A DNA stretch of 64,000 bases from Clostridia bacterium (GTDB taxonomy: Bacteria > Bacillota > Clostridia > TANB77 > CAG-508), in NCBI GenBank assembly GCA_017470645.1, contig JAFUYJ010000026.1:23574-87573 (forward strand). The letters run 5' to 3'. The notes below the pieces were generated by a model that made no database searches, was not told where the DNA came from, and saw only the letters and a list, made by a program, of their open reading frames with translations. Made by a program: the position numbers and the translations under genes. Numbering within the stretch: the stretch's first letter is position 1; each line of letters begins with the position of its first letter. This document shows positions 53,541 through 61,500 of the stretch, in pieces.

Positions 53541-53614
53541 TTGGAACTTTTGGGGACACTGACAAAAAGTTCCACGACCTTGGAACTTTTTGTCAGTGTC
53601 CCCAAAAGTTCCAA
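53541..53614. repeat. dispersed palindromic repeat inside the mre operon
   Basis: A complete subfamily A element: TTGGAACTTTTGGGGACACT and its mirror AGTGTCCCCAAAAGTTCCAA with inner AAAAAGTTCCACGACC / TTGGAACTTTTT. It lies exactly between mreC and mreD, two genes that are normally co-transcribed. Confidence 0.95.
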
Positions 53615-53631
53615 AACTATCAAAAAAGAAG

Positions 53632-54174
53632 GTGAGCAATCTGAAAAAAACAATTTCAATATTAGGAATAATAATAACATTTTTCATATTATACTTCTTG
53701 CAAATAGACCTATTTAACTGGTTCAACATTGCAGGAATAAAGCCAAATCTATTTATAGTACTTGTACTATGCCTTGGACTTTTTATAGGAAGAAAATATG
53801 CAGCACCAATAGGCTTTATAATTGGAATTTATTTAGATGTGCTTGCTGGAAGTCAGATTGGAATATCCGCATTAATGTATGCGGCTATAGGTTTTCTTGG
53901 AGGATATTTTGATAAAAACTTTTCAAAAGATAGCAAGATAACCATATTATTAATGGTTGCAGGAAGCACATTATTATACGAAACAGTGGTATACATATAT
54001 ACTATTGCTAGAAATGCTATTCCGCTTGAGTTTTGGGGATTTATAAAAATAGTTTTAATAGAAACACTATTTAATGTATTACTTACAATAATATTATATC
54101 CTTTAATAAGAAAAACGGGATATTTCTTTGAAGAGACATTTAAGCAAAAGAAATTTTTAACTAGATATTTTTAA
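53632..54174 (+). CDS. mreD: rod-shape determining protein MreD
   Basis: A 180-residue polytopic membrane protein in the mreD position. Helices include ISILGIIITFFILYFLQIDL, KPNLFIVLVLCLGLFIG and YAAIGFLGGYFDKNFSKDS, the last being a typical MreD segment. It supports the MreBCD-PBP2-RodA elongation complex. The start is uncertain: no ATG exists near the beginning. GTG at 53632 directly overlaps AGAAGGTGA, and a CTG at 53641 is better spaced from that site (first residues LKKTISILG). A TTG at 53590 would lie inside the palindromic repeat. The repeat has been inserted, or has grown, just upstream of this unusual start and may have changed its translation. Confidence 0.85.
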   Translation: MSNLKKTISILGIIITFFILYFLQIDLFNWFNIAGIKPNLFIVLVLCLGLFIGRKYAAPIGFIIGIYLDVLAGSQIGISALMYAAIGFLGGYFDKNFSKDSKITILLMVAGSTLLYETVVYIYTIARNAIPLEFWGFIKIVLIETLFNVLLTIILYPLIRKTGYFFEETFKQKKFLTRYF

Positions 54175-54184
54175 AGGAGAGCAT

Positions 54185-56275
54185 ATGGGCAATTCGGAAG
54201 AAAAGAACACAAGAATTAAATACAATATGTTAACAATGCTAGTGTATATTGTCGGAATAATATTACTTGTCCAATTGTTTAACCTTCAAATTATTAAAGG
54301 ACAAGAATACCGTGAACAATCAAACACTAGGTTAACCAGAGAATCTGTACTTAAAGCAGCAAGAGGCAACATATTAGACAGAACCGGAAATCCAATTGTA
54401 ACAAACACAATGGGATTCAGGCTAGATTTATACAAGACAAAAGTTGATACACAAACATTGAACAAAACAATTCTAAATATAATTCAGGTATTGGAAAAAA
54501 ATGGTGATACTTATTATGATAATCTTCCAATAAAGGTAAGTCCATTTGAATTTACAACAAATGATGAAAATTACTTGAAAAACTGGAAAAAGAATAATAA
54601 AATAGACGAGAATGCATCAGCAGAAGATTGTTTTTACGCATTAAAGCAAAAGTATGAAATTGAAAGCAATGATATAGAAGAAACAAGAAAAATAATGACT
54701 ATGAGATATCAAATAGCTCAAAACGGCTACAGTAGCACAAAAGCAGTTGAAATATGTGGAAACCTAAGCAGAGAAAGTGCAATGGAATTAAGTGAGAGAA
54801 ATAACGAATTTGCTGGAATTGATATAGTTACAGAGCCAATTGTTTCATATAAATCTGGAAGTCTAGCATCACATATTTTAGGTACGGTTCACAAAATTTC
54901 AGCAGACGAATTAAAAGGCAAAGAAGACACTTATGACATGAACGATATGATTGGAAAAACTGGAATTCAATATGTATTCGAAGATTTGCTTAAGGGAAAA
55001 AATGGAATAAGACAAATCGATATGGATATTGAAGGAACTATAACTGGCGAATATATAGAGCAAGAAGCAATTGCTGGATCTGATGTAGTATTAACAATAG
55101 ATTCAAATATGCAGGCTATAACTGAAAAAGCCTTAGCCGACAACATTACGAAGATATCAACAGGAGGGTTTGCATCGAGAAGTGATGCGGATGCAGGAGC
55201 AGTTGTTGTTATGAATGTTAAAACAGGTGAAATACTTGCTATGGCAAGCTATCCGGATTATGAACCACAATTATTTGTTGAAGGAATAAGTAATGAAAAA
55301 TATCAAGAATATCAATCAAAAGCAGCGCTTTTCAACAGAGCAATAAGTGGAACATATGCACCTGGTTCAATATTTAAAATGGTAACAGCAATTGCTGGTT
55401 TGCAAGAAGGAGCAATAAATACAAAAACAACCATAAATGATACGGGAGTTTATCCACATGCTCACAAGCCAGTATGCTGGTATTACACAGAATACGGAAG
55501 GGGTCATGGATACTTAAACGTATCAGATGCAATTAAACATTCATGTAACTATTTCTTCTATGAAGTAGGAAACAGAATTGGAATAGATAAAATAGAAAAA
55601 TATGCTAAATACTTTGGTTTAGGAAAGAAAACAGAAGTAGAATTACCAAGCGAAGCAACAGGAGTTGTAGCAAGTAGATCAATAGCGGACTCCGAAGACA
55701 GAACATGGTATGTAGGTGAAACGTTATCAGCAGCTATAGGGCAAAGCTACAACAACTTCACACCAATACAAATGGCAAAATACATTAGTATGTTAGCAAA
55801 TGGTGGGAAAGACATAGACGTAACATTAATAAAAACCGTAATAGATAGCGACGGAAATCAAATGTCAAAAGATCAAATAGATGAATATGTAAATAGAAAG
55901 CTAGGGATTGATTCTAACAAAGAAAGCGAACAGCTAAATATCTCTGAAGATAATTTAAAAGCAATTTTAGAAGGAATGAAAGGCGTTACAAGCGAATCAG
56001 GAGGAACTGCATATTCAACATTTGCAGGGTTTAATGTAGAAGTTGCAGGAAAAACAGGAACAGCCCAAGTAGGAAGTAAAACAAATGGTTGGTTTGCAGG
56101 ATTTGCACCATATGATAATCCAGAGATTGCTATAGTAGTCGTAGTTGAAAACGTTACGCATGGTGGTTATACGGCAGAAGTAGCAAGGGATATTTTTGCG
56201 GAGTATTTTGGAATGAATGCATCTGAAATTACAGAGTCGCAAGAAGCGGTTCCAAGCACGCAAGTTGTAAGATAA
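54185..56275 (+). CDS. mrdA: penicillin-binding protein 2 (class B transpeptidase, elongasome)
   Basis: A 696-residue protein: short cytoplasmic start, one helix (about 14-36), a dimerisation/pedestal domain (RGNILDRTGNPIVTNTMGFR is the usual beginning), and a transpeptidase domain. Catalytic motifs are Ser395-x-x-Lys398 in YAPGSIFKMV, SCN in KHSCNYFFYEVG, and KTG at 623-625 in VAGKTGTAQVG. It crosslinks peptidoglycan during lateral growth, outside the membrane. The segment between the pedestal and the active site has an insertion relative to E. coli PBP2 (residues about 110-190, rich in Asn and Glu). It follows mreD by ten bases with AAAGGAG, the classic mreBCD-mrdA order; rodA is not adjacent. 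Confidence 0.95.
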   Translation: MGNSEEKNTRIKYNMLTMLVYIVGIILLVQLFNLQIIKGQEYREQSNTRLTRESVLKAARGNILDRTGNPIVTNTMGFRLDLYKTKVDTQTLNKTILNIIQVLEKNGDTYYDNLPIKVSPFEFTTNDENYLKNWKKNNKIDENASAEDCFYALKQKYEIESNDIEETRKIMTMRYQIAQNGYSSTKAVEICGNLSRESAMELSERNNEFAGIDIVTEPIVSYKSGSLASHILGTVHKISADELKGKEDTYDMNDMIGKTGIQYVFEDLLKGKNGIRQIDMDIEGTITGEYIEQEAIAGSDVVLTIDSNMQAITEKALADNITKISTGGFASRSDADAGAVVVMNVKTGEILAMASYPDYEPQLFVEGISNEKYQEYQSKAALFNRAISGTYAPGSIFKMVTAIAGLQEGAINTKTTINDTGVYPHAHKPVCWYYTEYGRGHGYLNVSDAIKHSCNYFFYEVGNRIGIDKIEKYAKYFGLGKKTEVELPSEATGVVASRSIADSEDRTWYVGETLSAAIGQSYNNFTPIQMAKYISMLANGGKDIDVTLIKTVIDSDGNQMSKDQIDEYVNRKLGIDSNKESEQLNISEDNLKAILEGMKGVTSESGGTAYSTFAGFNVEVAGKTGTAQVGSKTNGWFAGFAPYDNPEIAIVVVVENVTHGGYTAEVARDIFAEYFGMNASEITESQEAVPSTQVVR

Positions 56276-56276
56276 T

Positions 56277-56316
56277 GAAACTTTTGAAACTTTTTGTCAG
56301 TGTCCCCAAAAGTTCC
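56277..56316. repeat. dispersed palindromic repeat, right half only
   Basis: GAAACTTTTGAAACTTTTTG runs into TCAGTGTCCCCAAAAGTTCC: a remnant of the left end joined to a complete right arm. It lies in the PBP2-minC junction. Confidence 0.88.
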
Positions 56317-56356
56317 TCAAAAATATCACCAAACGCACTAAGAAAGGATGAAGAAC

Positions 56357-56980
56357 ATGTCTAATAATGCTGTTAATTTTAGTTGTAGGAGAAAGCAGCT
56401 TACAATTAAAATTAGAGAACAAATGGATATAAAAGACGTAGTAGCAAACTTAAGAAAAAAGTTGCCAGAAATAAGAATATTATATAAAAATATTGATCCG
56501 ATTGTTGTTTCAGTTATAGGGTCAGACTTAAAAGAAAAGGATCAAAAAATCATAAAAAAAATTATAAATAGATTTTTTAAATCGGAGGTAAAGTTTACGG
56601 AAACTGACGTTTTAGGGTTATATGGAATAAGAAAACCATTCCAAAAAGAAATAGCAACATCTGAAACAAAGTTCTATAGACATTCTCTAAGAGGCGGACA
56701 AAAGATAGAATTTAAAGGTAGTATAGTTGTTTTGGGTGATGTTCATGATGGGGCAGAAGTGATAGCTGGAGAGAACATTATAATTCTCGGAACACTTAGG
56801 GGTTTGGCACATGCAGGCGCTAAAGGAAATAAAGAAGCAATTATATCTGCGGGGTCAATTGAGACAACTCAAATAAGAATTTCTAATATAATAAGAAGAT
56901 GTGAAAAAGATGAGTTTGAAAATGCAATTATAAAAACGAATGCGTATGTGGATAAGGATGATAAGATTGTAATAGATTAA
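56357..56980 (+). CDS. minC: septum site-determining protein MinC
   Basis: A 207-residue protein with the two MinC domains. The N-terminal alpha/beta part (about 1-100) includes IKDVVANLRKKLPEIRILYK. The C-terminal beta-helix (about 110-200) has RHSLRGGQKIEFKGSIVVLG, DVHDGAEVIAGENIIILGTL and RGLAHAGAKGNKEAIISAGS, the family's hallmark. MinC blocks FtsZ polymerisation away from midcell and needs MinD for recruitment. No minD or minE follows here; a hairpin at 56984-57027 closes the operon. In many Clostridia minC-minD(-minE) follow mreBCD, so the order is truncated here. I prefer the ATG at 56357, eight bases after AAAGGA, over the ATG at 56348. Confidence 0.92.
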   Translation: MSNNAVNFSCRRKQLTIKIREQMDIKDVVANLRKKLPEIRILYKNIDPIVVSVIGSDLKEKDQKIIKKIINRFFKSEVKFTETDVLGLYGIRKPFQKEIATSETKFYRHSLRGGQKIEFKGSIVVLGDVHDGAEVIAGENIIILGTLRGLAHAGAKGNKEAIISAGSIETTQIRISNIIRRCEKDEFENAIIKTNAYVDKDDKIVID

Positions 56981-56983
56981 TTT

Positions 56984-57027
56984 AAAATTGTGGACGGTCT
57001 TTTTTTATAAAGACCGTCCACAATTTT
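56984..57027. terminator. hairpin closing the mre-minC cluster
   Basis: AAAATTGTGGACGGTCT (56984-57000) pairs perfectly with AGACCGTCCACAATTTT (57011-57027). The T run lies in the loop rather than after the stem, which is unusual. It also serves the convergent DUF2442 gene. Confidence 0.8.
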
Positions 57028-57056
57028 ATAATTTTGCTTATTAGTCATAATATGAT

Positions 57057-57311
57057 TTATTCTGTATAATCAACACTTTCATAATATAAATTCTCTGGGC
57101 AAACATCTTCGCCGTTTGGCCATTCAACCGAATCATGGCATGGTTTAACAAGCTTAAAATATTCCTTATCTTTTAGTTTTTCATAAAATTTGATTTTATC
57201 AATTAAATGTTTCATATCGTAAACTTTTTCTTTTCCGTCTTTGTATTTTAAATAAATATGTCTATCATCTAAAGCCTTTACCTCTTTTATGTTAGGCATT
57301 ACCATATTCAT
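57057..57311 (-). CDS. DUF2442 domain protein
   Basis: An 84-residue protein of DUF2442 type: MPNIKEVKALDDRHIYLKYK followed by DGKEKVYDM and the end VEWPNGEDVCPENLYYESVD, where WPNG.D..PE.LY is the family's signature. DUF2442 proteins are small NifA-domain-like or antitoxin-like proteins and often follow a DUF4160 partner in a two-gene module; no DUF4160 gene is present here. AAAGGAGG on the minus strand fixes the start at 57311, and a good promoter lies at 57359-57387. It is divergent from the PBECR-like nuclease gene. Confidence 0.8.
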   Translation of the reverse strand: MNMVMPNIKEVKALDDRHIYLKYKDGKEKVYDMKHLIDKIKFYEKLKDKEYFKLVKPCHDSVEWPNGEDVCPENLYYESVDYTE

Positions 57312-57358
57312 TTTGATTCCTCCTTTAAAAAAATAACAGGCATTAATTCACCTCTTTG

Positions 57359-57387
57359 ATTATACCATAGGATTTAAATAAATTCAA
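57359..57387 (-). promoter_or_regulatory. promoter of the DUF2442 gene
   Basis: On the minus strand TTGAAT (57387-57382), a 17-base gap, and TATAAT (57364-57359). Confidence 0.75.
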
Positions 57388-57467
57388 CGGTATAACACGA
57401 ATGTTTCGATTTCTCATAATATTATAAGGTTAGTCGAATATTGTAGATATTTGACGTACGGTTTTTA

Positions 57468-57496
57468 GTGACAAATGCTTAATTGTATAGTATACT
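57468..57496 (+). promoter_or_regulatory. promoter of the PBECR-like gene
   Basis: GTGACA at 57468-57473 and TATACT at 57491-57496 with a 17-base gap. It leaves a leader of about 110 bases. Confidence 0.6.
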
Positions 57497-57616
57497 AATA
57501 TAGAACTACAATTCAAAACTAATTTTGACAAATTATATTTAATATTCTTAAATTCACTTAGATTTTATAAATCAATTAGCTTAAATCCTATAAATTTCAG
57601 ATAAAGAGGTAAAAAA

Positions 57617-58015
57617 TTGCAATACATTGGAAAAATTAATAAAAATAAACTTGGTTCATATAAAAAAAGGATAATGACGGAGGAAGCGATTTTAACAGAT
57701 GAAAGACTTAATGAGCATATATTGGTAAAACATAAAGAAGAATACGAGCAATTAAAACCATACTTGCGAGAAATAATAGAAAATCCAGACGTTGTGCTAG
57801 AAGATAACAGATATGAAAACACCCTAATCTTGTTAAAGAAAATATCTGCCATTCAAAAAAATGGAAGGATTGTAATAAAAATAGCAGTGGCACAAAATAA
57901 AAATCATCCTAAAAATTCTATAATTACTTTGATGAAGCTTAACAATAGAACTTGGAATCAAACGATAAAAAACAGAGGACATATTCTTTTTAAAAAACTA
58001 GACATTAATGAATAA
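57617..58015 (+). CDS. small PBECR-type (barnase/EndoU/colicin/RelE-like) putative nuclease
   Basis: A 132-residue soluble protein. The pattern 'AILTDERLNEHILVKHKEEY...YLREIIENPDVVLEDNRYEN TLILLKKI...GRIVIKIAVAQ...NSIITLMKL' fits the small PBECR-like domains found at the ends of phage proteins and as stand-alone genes, thought to be ribonucleases or toxins. The likely active residues are the His and Arg in the first third and the Ser/Thr near NSIIT, judged by family pattern only. The start is a TTG at 57617 behind AGAGGT; an ATG at 57674 is possible. It is divergent from the DUF2442 gene and is followed at once by the structured RNA. I see no clear immunity or antitoxin partner in the same transcript. 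Confidence 0.6.
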   Translation: MQYIGKINKNKLGSYKKRIMTEEAILTDERLNEHILVKHKEEYEQLKPYLREIIENPDVVLEDNRYENTLILLKKISAIQKNGRIVIKIAVAQNKNHPKNSIITLMKLNNRTWNQTIKNRGHILFKKLDINE

Positions 58016-58027
58016 AAATGATATAAT
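57999..58027 (+). promoter_or_regulatory. promoter of the structured RNA
   Basis: TAGACA at 57999-58004 and TATAAT at 58022-58027 with a 17-base gap; it overlaps the end of the PBECR-like gene. Transcription would start near 58034. Confidence 0.7.
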
Positions 58028-58033
58028 TAATAT

Positions 58034-58172
58034 ACAATATAAAATAGCTATTTGAAGTGGACAATTGTGCCATCCACGCACCTAGCAATAGGTCAAAAGA
58101 GATGTAGGACGTGGTACACCTACCAAATAGCTAATTACTCAAACAGGATGTAGTAACGCATCCTGTTTTTTC
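58034..58172 (+). ncRNA. small structured RNA with four-way junction, class unknown
   Basis: About 139 bases between its own promoter and terminator, with no coding frame. Stem P1 is TAGCTATTTG (58045-58054) with CAAATAGCTA (58124-58133). Inside are three hairpins: P2 GTGGA/TCCAC (58057-58061 and 58073-58077), P3 ACCTA/TAGGT with a GCAA loop (58080-58093), and P4 GTAGG/CCTAC (58104-58108 and 58119-58123). An unpaired TCAAAAGAGAT joins P3 and P4. A terminator (CAGGATG/CATCCTG plus T run) follows. It is not a tRNA: there is no T-loop sequence and no CCA-side pattern. It matches no riboswitch, 6S or SRP consensus that I can recall. It does not lead directly into a gene, so a free small RNA is more likely than a riboswitch. 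Confidence 0.65.
58144..58172 (+). terminator. terminator of the structured RNA
   Basis: CAGGATG (58144-58150) and CATCCTG (58159-58165) with an eight-base loop, followed by seven bases ending a T run. Confidence 0.9.
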
Positions 58173-58185
58173 TTTGTTTTTGAGG

Positions 58186-58250
58186 ATGTTTTTTTCCAGT
58201 GTCCCCAAAAACACCAGCGAAACTTTTTGTAAGTGTCCCCAAAAGTTTCT
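58186..58250. repeat. dispersed palindromic repeat, two right-arm remnants
   Basis: TTCCAGTGTCCCCAAAAAC and GAAACTTTTTGTAAGTGTCCCC followed by AAAAGTTTC are two right arms in tandem without their left partners. Confidence 0.8.
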
Positions 58251-58267
58251 TACCCCAAAACCCCAAT

Positions 58268-58284
58268 TTCCCTAAGAAAAATTA
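58268..58284 (+). promoter_or_regulatory. shared leader motif, second copy
   Basis: TTCCCTAAGAAAAATTA; compare 25578-25595 upstream of the RCC1 giant gene, which has one more G. Confidence 0.35.
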
Positions 58285-58355
58285 TACTTTAGAAATAAAA
58301 CTGAAACAAATAAAAATTCCAAAAGTCAAAAAATGTCATATAAATTTAATATAAG

Positions 58356-58392
58356 CACGTGATTTTACGGAAGTTAAAATCGCGTGTTTTTT
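58356..58392 (+). terminator. hairpin with T run in the leader
   Basis: CACGTGATTTTA pairs with TAAAATCGCGTG (one G-U pair, one bulged base) around CGGAAGT, followed by TTTTTT. It lies upstream of the promoter motif and so ends an upstream transcript or acts as an attenuator. Confidence 0.75.
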
Positions 58393-58396
58393 GTCG

Positions 58397-58415
58397 TTTT
58401 TAAGGGGATTGAAAA
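58397..58415 (+). promoter_or_regulatory. 19-base motif shared with the thioester protein gene
   Basis: TTTTTAAGGGGATTGAAAA, identical to 40145-40163. TTGAAA inside it (58409-58414) and TATAAA (58431-58436) form a possible promoter with a 16-base gap. Confidence 0.5.
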
Positions 58416-58516
58416 GAATTAAGGCATGAATATAAAATATATATATAAATAAGTTTCGCAGCGAATATAAACAGCAAAAACGCGGAACGTAAAAAAGATA
58501 AGGAGAGGTTAAGATT

Positions 58517-61500
58517 ATGAACGAGAACCAAAACAAAAGACTAAAATCAATAGCAATCGTAGCAGCAATAGTAATGGGTATTGTTGCACTAGCTTTTGGT
58601 ATTTCTAAGTTTGTTCTAAGTCAAAAGGATGAAGACAAAGCGTTGAACTTCAACGAATACAGAATCCAAACAAGCGAAATAAGCTTTTCACCAAAGGACA
58701 CAAGCTTAGGAAATGACGATTATACAGGAGGGGAGGTAAAGGTTGAAATTGAGCCAGGAATTCTAAATATAGCAAACGTTGGAAAAACTGGTAACCAATT
58801 GATGACAATCCAATATCAATTAACTGAATTAAACAGCCAAACCGGTGTAGATGAAAACCAATGGGTAGACTACACAGGTCCATTTTACGTGGATCACAAC
58901 GTAAAAGTTAACACAAGGCTAGTTTCAGTAAATGATGAAAACTTTAAAGGTCCAGTAACCAGCAAAGATGTTACACAAATTGCGGTAGCAAAAATTGGAT
59001 CAACTACATATCCAACATTAGCTGATGCAATAACAGCATGGACACAACTTTCAAGCAGTGAGCAAGCAAATAGCACAATTGAAATGCTAGCTAGCACAAC
59101 TGAAAGTGTAACAATTCCAGCAGGAGAAAATATCAAACTTGACTTAAAAGGATTCACTGTAACAGGTGAAAATTCTGGAACAGCCATTACTGTAAACGGA
59201 AACCTTAATTTAATAGATAGCGGAAAAACTGCACAAGGTTCAACAACATATGGATCAGTTACATCAGAAGCAAGTTCAGCAGTTCAAGTAGCAAGCACAG
59301 GTACATTAACACTTGGTACAAATGAGAGTGAACCAAGCGTAAATACAAACGGACCTGTTATTAATGGTGGAGCAAACAGCAATGGTGTAGTCGTAGCAGA
59401 GGGCGGAAATTTAAATTTCTACGACGGAAAAATTACTGCACCAAATCAAGTTGGAACTCACAAAGCTATAAATGTAAACAACACTCCAGTAGGAGAAGAA
59501 AACTCAAACTTAATCGTAACCCCAGAAGGATATAAATTATCTATTAATGTAGAGAACGGAAGAGAAATAGCTACATTAGTAAAAACAGTAACAGTATCAT
59601 TTGATTGCAATGGTGGAACACCAGCAACAATTGAAAGCATAGAAGCAGCAACAGGAAAAGCATATAATACATATGCAACATGGCCAAGTGATCCTACTAG
59701 AGAGGGATATACATTTGGTGGATGGCATGGAAAGAATTTATTTAATAAAGATGCTGCTATGTTAGGATATGAAATTAAAAGTACTGGAGAACCAATTCAA
59801 GAAAATTCTCAATGGTACGTTACTAATCTGATTCAAGTTGAAGTAAACAGTACCTATACAGTGTCAGGTGAGTATATGGGAACTTGGATTCTATATTATG
59901 ACAAAGATCAAAATGTTATAAGTAGAGCACAGGACTTAAGAAATAAAACATTTACAATAACAGATTCATCTGTAAGATATATTAGAATAAATGGAAATAT
60001 TAACCACATAGATGGTGTTCAAGTTGAAAAAGCTTCAAGCGAAACATCATATGAAGAATATATAGGAATTATTACAGCATCATCTATAGAAACTCTTTCA
60101 ACAGACCACACTCTAACAGCAATCTGGAACCCAATCACATACACAATAAACTACAACGCAAACACAGGAACAGGAACTCTACCATCAACACCAGCAACAT
60201 ATTGTGCAGATGTAACCCTACCAGACCCATCTACAAACATAACAAAAACAGGATACACATTCAAAGGATGGTCAACAAACCAAAACGCAAATCCAGACAC
60301 AGACACACTATACACAGCAGGTCAAACAGTATCAAACCTAACAACAACAAACAACGACACAATAACACTATACGCAATCTGGAAAGATGAAACGCTACCT
60401 AACAACGAAGCACCAACAGGAACATCAACAACAAACACAGTAACAGTAACAAGCGCTCAAACAGATAGCGGTTCAGGAATAGATGAAAACACAATTCAAT
60501 ACTCAATCTACAAAGATGGAGCATGGACAGCTTGGCAGGATAGTCCTACATTTGACAATCTAGCAGCAAACACAGAATATAGAATTAAAACAAGAGCAAA
60601 AGACCAAGCAGGAAATGGATACACAGAATCACAAGAAGGAACTGTAACAACAAAAACAATACAAAATGCTACAGTAACATTCCACAAAGACACAGCAACA
60701 GGAGGAGAAATTACACCAGAAGCAAGTTCAACAAGTAAAGAACATGCAATAAACAATTCTACAATAGTATTAAAAGTAGAACCAGCACAAACAGGAACAA
60801 CAACAGTAACAATAACAGACCCATCTGGAACAAGTACAACATATAACTTAGGAACAGATGTAACATTAGACCAAGACGGAACATACCACATAGCAATTCC
60901 AAACACAACAACAGGAACATATACAATAACAACATCAACAACAGATGGAACAAACACAGTATCAGATACTTCATATATATATGTAGATAGAACAAACCCA
61001 ACAATAACAGAAACTGTTACAACAACTACAAATAGCGTAACAGCAGTAGCAGGAGAAGCAGACGTAGGAGCAGGAGTTGACACAGTAACATATACATTAG
61101 TAGAAAGTGATGGAACAACACCAGCACAAGATGCAAACAACCAAACAGTAGCTGCAAATTCAACAGGAATATTTACAGGATTAAAAGACAACCACGATTA
61201 TAAAGTTGTAATAACAGTAACAGACAAAGCAGGAAATACAACAACTAAAACAGTAAATGCAACAACACAAGAACTAACACTTGGAACACTAACATTCAAA
61301 GGTGCAGGAGAAGCTACAAACTTCACACCAAACACTGAAGATCCAAATGCACAAGGTTCACAAGTATCAAAAGTATGGAAAAATAAAGATGTAGAAGTTA
61401 CAATAGCTGACCAAGGAACAGGAACAACAACATACACATATACAAAAGTTGGAGGTTCAGAATCAGCACCAATATCATCAACAACAAATACAATTCCAAC

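Larger units (their letters stand above)
57312..57616. other. 305-base divergent promoter region
   Basis: It contains the minus-strand promoter (57359-57387), the plus-strand promoter (57468-57496) and AT-rich sequence between them. I see no further open frame or repeat. Confidence 0.6.
58173..58516. other. 344-base leader region before the right-hand giant gene
   Basis: It holds repeat remnants (58186-58250), the motif TTCCCTAAGAAAAATTA, a hairpin with T run (58356-58392), the 19-base motif TTTTTAAGGGGATTGAAAA and a possible promoter. No coding frame is seen. Confidence 0.65.

Noticed and set aside
53590..53631. TTG at 53590 as the mreD start
   Set aside because: It lies inside the palindromic repeat and has no ribosome site; GTG 53632 or CTG 53641 fit AGAAGGTGA better.
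14787..56316. All palindromic repeats as simple Rho-independent terminators
   Set aside because: Several copies lie within operons, many lack a T run after the stem, and the sequence itself is conserved between copies, which a terminator does not require.
58045..58133. A tRNA-like cloverleaf
   Set aside because: The closing stem has ten pairs, there is no T-loop consensus, and no anticodon arm of proper size; it is kept as an unclassified RNA.
14750..58250. A CRISPR array from the recurring palindromes
   Set aside because: Copies are thousands of bases apart and variable in length; there are no regular spacers and no cas genes.
60508..61191. Long minus-strand open frame opposite the right-hand giant gene
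   Set aside because: It is a mirror of Thr-rich coding sequence, without a start signal, and the plus-strand frame is continuous through it.
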